A stretch of 64,000 nucleotides of DNA, from assembly GCA_022842725.1 (NCBI GenBank), contig JALHOZ010000007.1, positions 104,665 to 168,664 of the forward strand, given 5' to 3'. Each line of letters begins with the position of its first letter. Positions within the stretch are counted from its first letter, which is position 1. Source of the DNA: Saprospiraceae bacterium. Its GTDB lineage: Bacteria; Bacteroidota; Bacteroidia; Chitinophagales; Saprospiraceae. Shown here one piece after another: positions 28,759 to 38,140 of this stretch. Below the pieces are notes generated by a model. That model was not told where the DNA came from. It did no database searches and saw only the letters and a list, made by a program, of their open reading frames with translations. Position numbers and translations under genes: made by a program.

Positions 28759-29700
28759 CTACAACTTTTTATGTTCTTTAATGATCTTGACTATGTTTTC
28801 TTCTGTAAATCCAGTTATTGAAGACAGAACGGAAAGTGACAATCCTTCATCAAATCCTTTTAATATGATTTCTGCTTTTCCCTCGAGTTTACCCTCAAGT
28901 TTGCCTTCGAGTTTGCCTTCTTCTATACCCATCATTTTCCCTTTGCGCAAACCTTCTGATACTGCATATTCGTAAATAGTCATAAATACTTTATTAACTG
29001 GTTTGTAAGAATCTTTTTTAATTAATTCAATGATTCCTTCGTTTTTTTTGTGAATCATCAGGAAATAAACAAAGTTTTTATGAAAAGAGTTCCTTTCTTC
29101 CAAAGTTTGTAATGATTCAAATATTTTGCCCATTTTTTCCAGAACAAAAACCGGATCGGGGTGATGTTTTTGAGTGATAAACATAGTCGAAAGTGCCATA
29201 TTTCGCAGATTTTCGATGGTTTGATCCGATAATTTTTTTACATCAAAAAAGATGGTGTCAAATCCCGGAATGAAACGCATCATTACCTCAGGAAAGTTTT
29301 CAAAATAAGATTCAACCGGTTTAAAACTCCATGATTCTTCATGGTGATAAAAGATCAGTGGAATGATAATTTTGAATGGTTCTTTATTTTTTATTTGTTG
29401 TTGATATCCGCTAAATATATAACTTCCTAACTGAAATCCGACAAGCGGGTCCTTATAACTTTTATGTTCGATGAGAATACAACAATAACTGTCATATCCC
29501 GTAATCAGTTTACATTCATAAACAATATCTGAAAATAATTCTCTGATATCTTCTGTTATAAATGAGTTTTGTGTAGGATTTAATTGGTCAAGTAATAGCC
29601 AATCCGTTAATTCCTCCGGTAAAGCTATTTTAAGAAAATCGATAGCATTCTGCTTATCCAAAAGTCGTTCTTTGACAAATTTGTCGTGTATATTTTTCAT
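28759..29700 (-). CDS. Rpn family recombination-promoting nuclease / putative transposase (PD-(D/E)XK fold)
   Basis: This 313-residue protein matches the Rpn/YhgA-like family: an N-terminal helical part (MKNIHDKFVKERL, PEELTDWL), then a nuclease core with CCILIEHKSYKDP (the E-x-K of the PD-(D/E)XK fold) and IIPLIFYHHEE. E. coli Rpn proteins stimulate RecA-independent recombination through DNA cleavage, and some families act in phage defence. The C-terminus has tandem EGKLEGKLEGKLEGK, encoded by 12-bp repeats, then a helical ending. Such Gly/Glu/Lys repeats are common and variable in this family. It stands alone between the beta-helix gene and the YkuK gene. Confidence 0.85.
   Translation of the reverse strand: MKNIHDKFVKERLLDKQNAIDFLKIALPEELTDWLLLDQLNPTQNSFITEDIRELFSDIVYECKLITGYDSYCCILIEHKSYKDPLVGFQLGSYIFSGYQQQIKNKEPFKIIIPLIFYHHEESWSFKPVESYFENFPEVMMRFIPGFDTIFFDVKKLSDQTIENLRNMALSTMFITQKHHPDPVFVLEKMGKIFESLQTLEERNSFHKNFVYFLMIHKKNEGIIELIKKDSYKPVNKVFMTIYEYAVSEGLRKGKMMGIEEGKLEGKLEGKLEGKAEIILKGFDEGLSLSVLSSITGFTEENIVKIIKEHKKL
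28880..28915 (-). repeat. Three tandem 12-bp repeats in the Rpn gene
   Basis: Near-identical 12-mers at 28880-28891, 28892-28903 and 28904-28915 (CCCTCGAGTTTA-like) code for the EGKL residues. They are a potential slippage site: each whole-unit change adds or removes four residues without a frameshift. Confidence 0.85.
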
Positions 29701-29824
29701 AATTTTATTTTTTTCAACGACAAAAATACAGGAACAAAAAACTTTGTTCTTATTTATTCAGAAGTTTAACTTTTTGATAATATATTATACTACTTTCTTA
29801 CTGGCTTCGATGTTAATATGATAT

Positions 29825-30298
29825 TTAGTGAACCAGTCTATCTGCACAATAAGACGAAGCAAATGCATGTGGTTTAGCTTTAAAAACATAACCCATACCT
29901 AAAATATACCCCATGGCATCCCGGAAAGCAACATTGGATTTAAAATTCGGATCGGTGTTGATATCTGCATGCACTTCCAACGCAATTCCGTACTTATCCA
30001 AAGCAGGGCATAGTTCATATGCCAATTGCACCGACATATTCACTTCATAAATCATTCTTTCTTTGATTGACATGGCCTTTATCGTCCTGTGTTTGGAAAA
30101 AACCATAAAACCTCCCTTCTTTTCCCTTAAAAAAACGATAACAACGGCAAATTCTATCACTTTTCCTTTAACCTGAGAATCCGCACCAATACAGATTTTC
30201 AGACGATTTCCATTGGACAATTCTTTTTGAATGGTTTGTTCTACAAAGTCGTAAACCGGTATCTGGACTTTTTCTCCTGAAAACTTACGCCATTCCAT
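29825..30298 (-). CDS. YkuK-type ribonuclease H-fold protein (DUF458)
   Basis: This 157-residue protein matches the RNase H-like YkuK family (MEWRKFSGEK start, KICIGADSQVKGK, FAVVIVFLREKKGGFM, RTIKAM, LEVHADINTDPNFKSN, PHAFASSYCADRLVH). The Asp residues of ADSQ and HADIN are candidate metal ligands of the RNase H fold. The biochemical role of the family is not known. It is a single gene; an intergenic stretch of about 185 bp follows upstream. Confidence 0.85.
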   Translation of the reverse strand: MEWRKFSGEKVQIPVYDFVEQTIQKELSNGNRLKICIGADSQVKGKVIEFAVVIVFLREKKGGFMVFSKHRTIKAMSIKERMIYEVNMSVQLAYELCPALDKYGIALEVHADINTDPNFKSNVAFRDAMGYILGMGYVFKAKPHAFASSYCADRLVH

Positions 30299-30484
30299 AA
30301 TATTTTGATTTTATTCGGCTAAATTATCAAAATATCATCTTATATTTGTTTATTTTACATTATATATTTGTTAAATTGTTGCATTATACCTATAATGCAC
30401 AAAATTAAGGTCACTGAAGATCGTGAATACAAAAATCCTAACAACCATATTTTTTCAAACCCGGAGAAAAAGAAAATAAAATGT

Positions 30485-31804
30485 TTACCCAGGAGCCACA
30501 GAAGACATCATTACAGCACTTATGATAGCTCCAAAAGTGCCTATTATATATCCGAAAATGGCTAATAATACACCTACACTGGCTAAAGACGGATGAAACT
30601 CACTGGCCACAATGGGTGCTGAAGCCGCTCCTCCGATATTCGCCTGACTGCCCACCGCCAGAAAAAAATAAGGCGCTTTGATCATTTTGGCTACAACGAT
30701 CAATAATACAGCATGAACAAACATCCAGATTAATCCTACCCCGATGAGACCGGGATTTTCGACAATAGATAATAAATCCATTTTCATACCAATGGTAGCA
30801 ACCAGAATATAAATAAAAACGCTACCTAATTTACTGGCTCCGATACCTTCATATTCTTTGATTTTGGTGTAGGAAAAGAGCAAACCCAAAATAGTCGCTA
30901 CCGTAACCAACCAAAAAAACTTATCACCAAAGGTACTCAGCATACCTGATGGATCCAGAACACCAGGAAAAACTGCTCCCAAAGCAGCAGGGATTACAGA
31001 AGCTGCCCAATGCGAAAACCCAACTGCTAAAAAAACGATTCCTAATAAAATCATATAATCCTTTAAGGTCGGCATCCTACTGACTGAAGCGGTATATGCT
31101 GAAACTTTTGTTTTTAGTGCTTCTATAGCCGTATTATCAGCTTTGAGCCACTTGTCAATAATCTCTTTTTTACCAATGCCATATAATAAAACAGCCATCC
31201 ATATATTGGCTACGACAATATCCACCAACAACATGGAGCCAAATTTGTCCTGATTGAACTTATATATTTCCAACATAGCGGTCTGATTGGCCCCACCACC
31301 TATCCAGCTGCCTGCAATGGTTGATAATCCCCTCCAGACAGCATCAAATCCCTGACCACCCACAATCTCAGGATTGATCAGACTCATAATCATGATTGCA
31401 ATAGGACCACCAATAATTACCCCGACTGTTCCTGTCAAAAACATAATCAACGCTTTATTACCCAAACTCAGTAAAGCCTTCATATCAATACTCAATATCA
31501 GCAATATCAATGAAGCAGGCAATAAAAATCTGGAAGCAACATAATACAATGACAACTTTTTAAGAACAGGTTCTCCGGCATCACTCATTTCATGCCATTC
31601 CGGAGCTATAATTCCCAAACTACTCATCACCGACGGGATGAGATAACACAAAAGCAATGAGGGAAAAATGGTATAAAAGGTTTTCCAGAATTTATTTCCT
31701 GAATTTGATGTGTAAAAAACAAATGCCAACACACCAAATAAAATGCCCATGACGATAAAATCATCCGTAAAATAGGGTTTGTCTATTAATTTTGTACTAT
31801 CCAT
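30485..31804 (-). CDS. DUF819 (YjcL-like) multi-pass membrane permease
   Basis: A start at 31804 (MDSTKLIDKPYFTDDFIVMG) fits the family better than the frame's first ATG at 31876, which would add a hydrophobic 24-residue piece. The protein (439 residues from this start) has about ten or more transmembrane helices and the family signature GSWIGGGANQTAM, plus GSQANIGGAASAPIVA near the C-terminus. Those repeated Gly-rich motifs resemble the two halves of a symporter. DUF819 is common in Bacteroidota and believed to be a transporter, but the substrate is unknown. Confidence 0.85.
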   Translation of the reverse strand: MDSTKLIDKPYFTDDFIVMGILFGVLAFVFYTSNSGNKFWKTFYTIFPSLLLCYLIPSVMSSLGIIAPEWHEMSDAGEPVLKKLSLYYVASRFLLPASLILLILSIDMKALLSLGNKALIMFLTGTVGVIIGGPIAIMIMSLINPEIVGGQGFDAVWRGLSTIAGSWIGGGANQTAMLEIYKFNQDKFGSMLLVDIVVANIWMAVLLYGIGKKEIIDKWLKADNTAIEALKTKVSAYTASVSRMPTLKDYMILLGIVFLAVGFSHWAASVIPAALGAVFPGVLDPSGMLSTFGDKFFWLVTVATILGLLFSYTKIKEYEGIGASKLGSVFIYILVATIGMKMDLLSIVENPGLIGVGLIWMFVHAVLLIVVAKMIKAPYFFLAVGSQANIGGAASAPIVASEFHPSLASVGVLLAIFGYIIGTFGAIISAVMMSSVAPG

Positions 31805-31924
31805 ATCTAAATTTATAAGCCAAAATATCGTTTTGCCTGAGGTAGAAAAAAGTAAATCAAAACACAAACTAAACAAAAATATGTGAAACCATCACTACAA
31901 TTGTTTCACAATATGCTGAATCCA

Positions 31925-32617
31925 TTATTTCCCGATTAAATAAATCGCAGGTCTTTTGTGGTATTTTGTAAAATTTTCTTTTTCCCACAATTTTACAGGT
32001 TGGGTTTTTATATCCTCTTCGACATTATTCAGATCACAAGCTACACATAATAAAGTATTGGGTTGCAGACTCTGACATAAAGTTTCAAGCATAAAACCAT
32101 TTCGGTAGGGGGTCTCCATAAATATGTGTGTATGGCCTTGGTGAATATCTTTTTCCAATTTTTTCAGCACCTGGACCAATTCATTTTTTTTATTTGGCAA
32201 ATAGCCGTGAAACGAAAAATGTTGCCCACTGAAGCCACTGGCCATCAATGCCAAAAATATCGAAGAAGGACCTACCAATGGAACCACTTTTTGCCCCAGC
32301 TGATGCGCCAGTGCCACCACTTCTGCTCCGGGATCTGCAATCCCCGGACAACCGGCTTCTGATATCACCCCGATATCAACACCGGACTGAAGCCAGGTCG
32401 ATACTTCTTTTTTCCAATCAGTTTGTTGGTCGTTTATCTCCACAATCATCAATGATGATATAGGCTGAGGATGTCCCGAGTCTTTGATAAAATGACGAGC
32501 TGTTTTGGCTCTTTCTACCACAAAATGAGTCGTCTGATGCAAAATATGCAGCGTCCTTTGAGGAAGATTAGCCATACCTTCATGGTCAATAGGACAAGGT
32601 ATCAGATACACAGCCAT
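31925..32617 (-). CDS. SAM-dependent methyltransferase of the RsmI/tetrapyrrole-methylase superfamily
   Basis: This 230-residue protein has the RsmI-like order: MAVYLIPCPI (strand 1), GVISEAGCPGIADPG (the Gly-rich SAM region, GCPGIADPG), VVPLVGPSSIFLALMASG, and FMETPYRN. In Bacteroidota this shorter form is usually annotated as a SAM-dependent methyltransferase and is not the canonical RsmI (about 280 residues, rRNA C1402). I therefore give no symbol. It starts 3 bp after glgB's stop (operon with glgB), although a functional link is not evident. Confidence 0.85.
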   Translation of the reverse strand: MAVYLIPCPIDHEGMANLPQRTLHILHQTTHFVVERAKTARHFIKDSGHPQPISSLMIVEINDQQTDWKKEVSTWLQSGVDIGVISEAGCPGIADPGAEVVALAHQLGQKVVPLVGPSSIFLALMASGFSGQHFSFHGYLPNKKNELVQVLKKLEKDIHQGHTHIFMETPYRNGFMLETLCQSLQPNTLLCVACDLNNVEEDIKTQPVKLWEKENFTKYHKRPAIYLIGK

Positions 32618-32620
32618 ATG

Positions 32621-34618
32621 CTATTTTTTATTCGCCTTTTTACTTTCCAATGATTTTACGACTGGTTTTTTGGTGGTGGCCATTTTTGCAGGAATGATCT
32701 TTTTAGGTTTACACTCGTAAATCATCGTACAAAGCGGAGGAATAACGATATCAATGTAATATGGTTTACCCTGCCATTCCTTTTTCCGGGTCGTACATTT
32801 TTCAATAAAATCATGTCCGCTACCCCAATATTTCGGGTCGTCAGAATTAAAAAGTAAAGTAAAAGTGCCCGCTTCTGACAATCCGACTTTATAGTCTGTC
32901 TGTGGTTTGATCGAAAGATTGCACACAATGAGGCATTGTTCGTCAGGTTTATTTGACTTCCTTTTATAAATCAATATCGAATTGACAAAATCCCCGGCAT
33001 TGACCCATTCAAAACCTTCCCATTGAAAATTAAAATGATACAAAGCCGGTTTTGTTTGATACAAATGATTCAGATCTTTAACGGTCGACTTAAGGCCTTT
33101 GTGAGCGTCAAATTGCAACAAGTCCCACGGAAGCGCCTTGGTAAAATTCCATTCGTCATATGGTCCGATCTCACTTCCCATAAATAAAAGTTTAGTGCCG
33201 GGATGTGTAAACATATATCCGTACAATGCCCTGAGATTGGCAAACTTCTGCCATTCATCACCTGCCATCTTCCCGATCAGAGAAGCTTTGCCATGAACCA
33301 CCTCATCATGTGATAAAGGCAACATAAAGTTTTCTGAAAAGGCATACATGATACTGAATGTGATATCATTCTGATGAAACCTTCGGTAAATAAAATCTTT
33401 TTGAAAATATTTTAATGTATCATGCATCCAACCCATCATCCATTTCATGCCGAATCCCAAACCACCGATGTCAGGTGGTCTCGATACCAAGGGATGATCG
33501 GTCGATTCTTCTGCAATGGTCTGAATGCCGGGAAAATGAGTATAAATGGCTTTGTTGCATTCCTGAATAAAAGAAATCGCCCGAAGATATTCTCTTCCAC
33601 CGTGTTCATTAGGCGCCCATTCTCCTTCCTTGCGGGAATAATCCAGATGAATCATGGAAGAAACCGCATCAACCCTCAAACCGTCTATGTGATATTTATC
33701 AAGCCAAAAAAAGGCATTGCTGATTAAAAAACTTCTGACCTCATTCTTTTCGTAATTAAAAATCAACGTATTCCAATCGGGGTGAAAGCCTTTACGACGA
33801 TCCGGATGCTCATAGACGCAGGATCCGTCAAAAGTCGCCAAAGCGAAATCATCTGCAGGAAAATGAGCCGGAACCCAATCCAATATTACACCGATATCAT
33901 GTTGATGTAAAACATCAATCAGATACATCAGTTCCTGCGGCAACCCAAATCTTGAAGTGGCTGCATAATAACCGGTGACCTGATATCCCCAGGAAGGTTC
34001 GTATGGAAATTCAGCCAAAGGCATAAATTCCGCATGGGTAAAACCCATTTCTTTTATATATTCTGCCAATTGTTCCGCTGCTTCCGTATAGGTAAGTGGT
34101 CGATTTTCTTCAAAATGATATCGCCATGAACCCAAATGAATTTCGTACACAGAATGCGGACGATGAAGATTGTTTTTTGCCGGTCTGTTTTTCATCCATT
34201 CAGAATCTTTCCATTCGTAGTGTGTATCCCAAACCACAGAACCGGATAAAGGTGGTTTTTCCATCCGGAAGCCATAGGGATCAGCCTTCATGCGAACCCT
34301 TCCGAATTTGTGCGGATGAATCTGATATTTGTATACGGTACCTTTTTCAACGCCTGGAATAAAACCTTCCCAAATACCGGATTTATCCCATCTCGGATAC
34401 AAAATATGCTGCGTACCGTCCCATTTATTAAAATCGCCTACTACAGATACACTAAAGGCATTGGGCGCATAAACCGAAAAATAACAACCTTCTGTGCCCT
34501 GATGATTTCCGGGATGCGCTCCCATTTTTTCGTAAAGCCGGAAATGTTTGCCGGATTGAAACAAACTCACATCAAAGTCTGTCATCAGACCGACCGGTAA
34601 AACATTGCTGTTTGTCAT
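32621..34618 (-). CDS. glgB: 1,4-alpha-glucan branching enzyme
   Basis: This 665-residue cytoplasmic enzyme makes the alpha-1,6 branches of glycogen. An N-terminal CBM48 domain (about residues 40-130: SVSVVGDFNKWDGTQH) leads to the GH13 (beta/alpha)8 catalytic domain. Visible motifs: GVILDWVPAHFP, DGLRVDAVSSM (nucleophile Asp), IAEESTDHP (acid/base Glu), LSHDEVVHGK (transition-state Asp). A beta-domain ends the enzyme. The last ~25 residues are unusually rich in Lys (KKIIPAKMATTKKPVVKSL...KKANKK), a tail not needed for catalysis. The gene is followed after 3 bp by the RsmI-like gene. No other glycogen gene is in view. Confidence 0.95.
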   Translation of the reverse strand: MTNSNVLPVGLMTDFDVSLFQSGKHFRLYEKMGAHPGNHQGTEGCYFSVYAPNAFSVSVVGDFNKWDGTQHILYPRWDKSGIWEGFIPGVEKGTVYKYQIHPHKFGRVRMKADPYGFRMEKPPLSGSVVWDTHYEWKDSEWMKNRPAKNNLHRPHSVYEIHLGSWRYHFEENRPLTYTEAAEQLAEYIKEMGFTHAEFMPLAEFPYEPSWGYQVTGYYAATSRFGLPQELMYLIDVLHQHDIGVILDWVPAHFPADDFALATFDGSCVYEHPDRRKGFHPDWNTLIFNYEKNEVRSFLISNAFFWLDKYHIDGLRVDAVSSMIHLDYSRKEGEWAPNEHGGREYLRAISFIQECNKAIYTHFPGIQTIAEESTDHPLVSRPPDIGGLGFGMKWMMGWMHDTLKYFQKDFIYRRFHQNDITFSIMYAFSENFMLPLSHDEVVHGKASLIGKMAGDEWQKFANLRALYGYMFTHPGTKLLFMGSEIGPYDEWNFTKALPWDLLQFDAHKGLKSTVKDLNHLYQTKPALYHFNFQWEGFEWVNAGDFVNSILIYKRKSNKPDEQCLIVCNLSIKPQTDYKVGLSEAGTFTLLFNSDDPKYWGSGHDFIEKCTTRKKEWQGKPYYIDIVIPPLCTMIYECKPKKIIPAKMATTKKPVVKSLESKKANKK

Positions 34619-34799
34619 GAGGTATCAATTTAAGGGACAAGTTAGGCAAAATAATTGTTTTCAAACAGATATTTTTTAATCATCTTTTATCAAACCCTCC
34701 CGGTATGAAAACAAAAGGAACAAAAAGCCAAACCGCATTATCAAAAGTTTTAACCATCAATCAGGTATTATTTTCTAAAACCTGAAAAATATCAAATGA

Positions 34800-36173
34800 C
34801 TAAAATAAATTGTAAGATAAGGTGGCATATAGAAACAAATCTGTGGTTTTGTTCTTAAATGAATTACCGGCAGGAGCACGAACAATATTAGTCCTGTAAA
34901 ATTCAAAAGAATAAAAATCCGAAGTAATCAATGAGGGTAGTACAACTGTTGAAAAAGGTCTGGAGTTCTCTATTGAAAAATATTGTATTCCGGAATTAAG
35001 CGATAACCGATGATTTATAAAATATGTCAGATTGACCGAAATACCGGTTTCTATAACTCCTCTGTCATTTTCCAATGAATACAAAGAAAATCTTGGCACG
35101 ACAGTGAGAATGGTTCTGGTTATCGGAACATAAGTTAACGCATATCTTGCTTTCAGTAAAAACACATTTCCTGACTGAAAAATATCAGATGAAACAGCAA
35201 AATAACCGCTTTTGAGTCCCCAATCGTGATGCAATTTTTTTGAAATATTTTTTGCCCTTCTGAATTCATATTGAAGACCGAAGCCATATTCAAGAAGCGG
35301 AAAAATCTGTGTGAGGTCAGGCGCTACATAGGGCACAAATCCTAAAGAATGAAATTTCCCATGTCCTCTGATGCCTGTTTGAGCAAAAAATAAATTGTCA
35401 TTAAGAATGGAAAAACTCTGAATACCGGAAGGGACACCATGTTTTTCGAGCCAACCACTGATTTCTGTCAATCGGTATATCCGGGCCCGTCGGCTGTCAA
35501 AAACACGGGCATTTTCTACGGTAACTATTTTTTGAGCCAATTCAAATATTTTATCCTGACCAAACAATGTATCCATCAAACCTGCCTCCAAAAGGTCATC
35601 AGCAAGAAATTCAGCCAATGGCAAACCTGCCAGCGGTTCTATCCTTCCAACCCCAAACTTAACCGGAAATGCAATCTCAGCATCAATAAATCTGAATACA
35701 TTGGATCCGGAATTTAAATCATCATTGCTGAAGGCAAAAATATCTATTAATTGGTCAATTTCCCAAAACAACGGCATTCCACCATTTTTCGGATTAAAAT
35801 ATTTCCTGTATTCCTGATAATAATTGGATGTAAAATACGTTCTCGATTCTTTCATGAAGGGTATACTGTTATTATCACTAATCCGGCTGTAACTTCCGGA
35901 GATCAGAGAATGCCGGTATCGTTGAATATCAGGTTTATTTTCTATAGAAAAGTAATTCAGATCAGCATTCACCTCCGATCGGGATAATTCACTATTTTGG
36001 TCATTTGATTTTCTATATTCAGCATTTCCTGTCAGATTCAATCCCTGTACAAATAAATCCGGAAAAACATATTTATTGTACTGCAATCTGTTCTGAGCAT
36101 ACATCATATTTGCGAACAGTAAAAAAATTATACACGTTATAATGCTTTTTTCAATTATCCATTTTATCATCAA
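34800..36173 (-). CDS. Predicted outer-membrane beta-barrel protein, family not recognised
   Basis: This 457-residue protein has a signal peptide (about residues 1-26, ending MMYAQ) and many alternating aromatic strands (SLISGSYSRI, YYQEYRKYF, LKARYALTYVPI, RLSLNSGIQYFSI), and ends in an aromatic LFLYATLSYNLF typical of outer-membrane barrel C-termini. I do not recognise the family. It is divergent from the arsC-like gene (about 90 bp apart). A role as a barrel is inference from these patterns. Confidence 0.6.
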   Translation of the reverse strand: MMIKWIIEKSIITCIIFLLFANMMYAQNRLQYNKYVFPDLFVQGLNLTGNAEYRKSNDQNSELSRSEVNADLNYFSIENKPDIQRYRHSLISGSYSRISDNNSIPFMKESRTYFTSNYYQEYRKYFNPKNGGMPLFWEIDQLIDIFAFSNDDLNSGSNVFRFIDAEIAFPVKFGVGRIEPLAGLPLAEFLADDLLEAGLMDTLFGQDKIFELAQKIVTVENARVFDSRRARIYRLTEISGWLEKHGVPSGIQSFSILNDNLFFAQTGIRGHGKFHSLGFVPYVAPDLTQIFPLLEYGFGLQYEFRRAKNISKKLHHDWGLKSGYFAVSSDIFQSGNVFLLKARYALTYVPITRTILTVVPRFSLYSLENDRGVIETGISVNLTYFINHRLSLNSGIQYFSIENSRPFSTVVLPSLITSDFYSFEFYRTNIVRAPAGNSFKNKTTDLFLYATLSYNLF

Positions 36174-36263
36174 TTTACCTTTAGCGTTTTAAATAATAAT
36201 TATCTTTTTGAACGAATACCTCAATGAAAATGTTGATTGTTCTTTTGTTAAAAATTAAATCAT

Positions 36264-36629
36264 ATGCCAAAAATCAGTATTGTTCACAATCCAAAATGCG
36301 AAACCAGCCGAAGAGCTCTAAGGATTTTAGAAGAAGCCGGAATCGAACATGACATAATATTATATTTACAAAAAAAACTGACGTATAAAAAGATAGAAAG
36401 TCTTGTTAAAAAACTTGGTTTTCGTCCGGAACAACTCATCCGCAAAAAAGAAGATGTTTTCCAACAAAACTACAAAGACAAAACTTTTTCAGATGAAGAA
36501 TGGATTCAGATTTTGGTTGAAAATCCCGTTCTCATAGAACGACCGATTATCATCAAAGACCAAAAAGCGATTATCGCACGACCTTTGGAGCTTATCAACA
36601 AATTTTTAAAAATCAAATTGTCAATCTAA
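36264..36629 (+). CDS. ArsC-family reductase (arsenate reductase / YfgD-like)
   Basis: This 121-residue thioredoxin-fold protein has the motif NPKCETSRRAL, where the Cys is the catalytic Cys of glutaredoxin-coupled ArsC, and NPVLIERPIII, which holds the conserved Arg of the family. Its lack of an ars operon here means that the arsenate activity cannot be assumed; Spx/YfgD-type relatives have other roles. It overlaps the convergent GT2 gene by 9 bp at the 3' ends. Confidence 0.85.
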   Translation: MPKISIVHNPKCETSRRALRILEEAGIEHDIILYLQKKLTYKKIESLVKKLGFRPEQLIRKKEDVFQQNYKDKTFSDEEWIQILVENPVLIERPIIIKDQKAIIARPLELINKFLKIKLSI

Positions 36630-37556
36630 TTCTTTTTCAACCTGATAAGCGTTTTTATCGGGAGCATTCCGACTCACCAAATCGCCTAAAAATCCGGCGA
36701 TAAAAAGTTGAACGCCCACGATGATAGCCAAAATTCCCAGATAAAAGGCTGGTCTTTCGGCAATACCACCGACATCATTGAAGATTTTGATGGCACTCAA
36801 ATAAGCCAGGATGACCATACCTAACAGGATAAGTCCACCTCCGATACTGCCAAAAAAATGCATGGGCCTTTTGCCGAATTTGCTGACAAACATAATAGAT
36901 AGCAGATCGAGCGGACCATAAATAAACCTTGAAATACCAAATTTACTTTCGCCGTATTTTCTGGCCTGATGAACGACCACTTTTTCGCCGATTTTCTGAA
37001 AACCTGCCCATTTGGCTATCACCGGAATGTAGCGGTGCATTTCGCCGTAGACTTCAATGTTTTTAACCACTTCCTTGCGGTAAGCCTTGAGTCCGCAGTT
37101 CATATCATGGAGTTTGATACCCGACATATAACTGGTCACTGCATTGTACAATTTGGTGGGAATGGTTTTTGTGATCGGGTCATATCTCTTTTTTTTCCAT
37201 CCCGAGACCAGATCGTATTTTTGTTCCGTGATCATTCGGTACAGCTCTGGAATTTCTTCCGGACTGTCCTGAAGATCGGCATCCATCGTGATGATGACAT
37301 TACCCTCAGCTTTGGCAAAAGCGACGTGGAGACCCGCAGATTTGCCGTAGTTACGGCGAAACTTGATACCTTTGACACAAAGATTTTTCTGTTGCAATTC
37401 TCCGATGATTTGCCAGGAGCGGTCAGTACTTCCGTCGTCCACAAAAACAATCTCGTAAGAATACCCTTCTTTTTCCATCACCCGGACGATCCAGTTGTGA
37501 AGTTCTCCGATCGATTCTTCTTCATTAAAAAGTGGTATGACTACGGATATGTCCAT
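36621..37556 (-). CDS. Family 2 glycosyltransferase (DPM1/GtrB type)
   Basis: This 311-residue membrane-bound enzyme transfers sugar, usually to polyprenyl phosphate. The N-terminal GT2 domain has VVIPLFNEEESIGEL, FVDDGSTDRSW and MDADLQDSPEE (the DxD-type metal site). Two transmembrane helices follow (about 232-255 and 270-292), as in GtrB-like polyprenyl-phosphate glycosyltransferases. It lies 5 bp downstream of the DUF4199 gene and is probably translated from the same transcript. It overlaps the arsC-like gene at the 3' end. The sugar is unknown. Confidence 0.92.
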   Translation of the reverse strand: MDISVVIPLFNEEESIGELHNWIVRVMEKEGYSYEIVFVDDGSTDRSWQIIGELQQKNLCVKGIKFRRNYGKSAGLHVAFAKAEGNVIITMDADLQDSPEEIPELYRMITEQKYDLVSGWKKKRYDPITKTIPTKLYNAVTSYMSGIKLHDMNCGLKAYRKEVVKNIEVYGEMHRYIPVIAKWAGFQKIGEKVVVHQARKYGESKFGISRFIYGPLDLLSIMFVSKFGKRPMHFFGSIGGGLILLGMVILAYLSAIKIFNDVGGIAERPAFYLGILAIIVGVQLFIAGFLGDLVSRNAPDKNAYQVEKELD

Positions 37557-37561
37557 GATTT

Positions 37562-38080
37562 TTAAGCTATATTTTCAGGTGATTTTTTAAAAACGGCTGC
37601 CAGGATGATGGCCGGAACAGCACCGACCAACAAAAAAGAGGCATAACCAAAAAACAGTTTTGAAACTGTCGGTCCACCGCTGTTTCTGAGTTCCTCGATT
37701 TGTTTTTGGGTCTTTTCTTCAGAAAGATTCATAGAAGAAGCCATGTTTTGGATCGCTTCTATCTGTACTTCTTTTTGAATCTCGAGCAGCTGAACATCCA
37801 CATAATTGGTCAAAATGTAATTAAAAATGACAGTAGCACCCATTCCGATGGCAAAAGTCAGCCAGGTCTCCCTGAATCCTTGTTGCAGGGTGAGCAAACC
37901 TTGATTTTGTAGTTTTTTTTCGCGGATTGCAGCATACATAAAACCGACCAGAATCAGCAACCATACCCAACCGGTATACATATGAAACAACCATACGGCA
38001 TCGACCAGATAGATGACCAATGAAGTGACGATATACAACAAAAGGTAGTACAATCCGTACTTTACAAAAGGGTTTTGCAT
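37562..38080 (-). CDS. DUF4199 membrane protein
   Basis: This 172-residue protein has about four transmembrane helices (LYYLLLYIVTSLVIYLV, VWLLILVGFMYAA, TWLTFAIGMGATVIFNYIL, FLLVGAVPAIILAAVF) and a charged loop around 110-135. It matches DUF4199, a Bacteroidota family that is often next to a GT2 gene, as here. The role is unknown. Its 5' end and upstream sequence recur at 41525-41600 as a degenerate copy (see the repeat entries). Confidence 0.85.
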   Translation of the reverse strand: MQNPFVKYGLYYLLLYIVTSLVIYLVDAVWLFHMYTGWVWLLILVGFMYAAIREKKLQNQGLLTLQQGFRETWLTFAIGMGATVIFNYILTNYVDVQLLEIQKEVQIEAIQNMASSMNLSEEKTQKQIEELRNSGGPTVSKLFFGYASFLLVGAVPAIILAAVFKKSPENIA

Positions 38081-38140
38081 GGTTTACCGCATATTTGAGG
38101 GTAAAAATACTACTTTTTTTTGGATTCTGGAAGGAAATGC
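38061..38140. repeat. Direct repeat copy A at the 5' end of the DUF4199 gene
   Basis: The segment covers the first ~6 codons of the DUF4199 gene and ~60 bp upstream. It matches 41525-41600 with 48 of the first 54 bases identical and without gaps; six differences are transitions. A 20-base identical core is ATGGTTTACCGCATATTTGA. The two copies bracket the DUF4956 operon, 3464 bp apart. Confidence 0.85.

Noticed and set aside
30368..30565. 65-codon plus-strand ORF at the end of the DUF819 gene
   Set aside because: It overlaps the 3' end of the DUF819 gene antisense and does not resemble a protein family, even though TATATTTG boxes lie just upstream.
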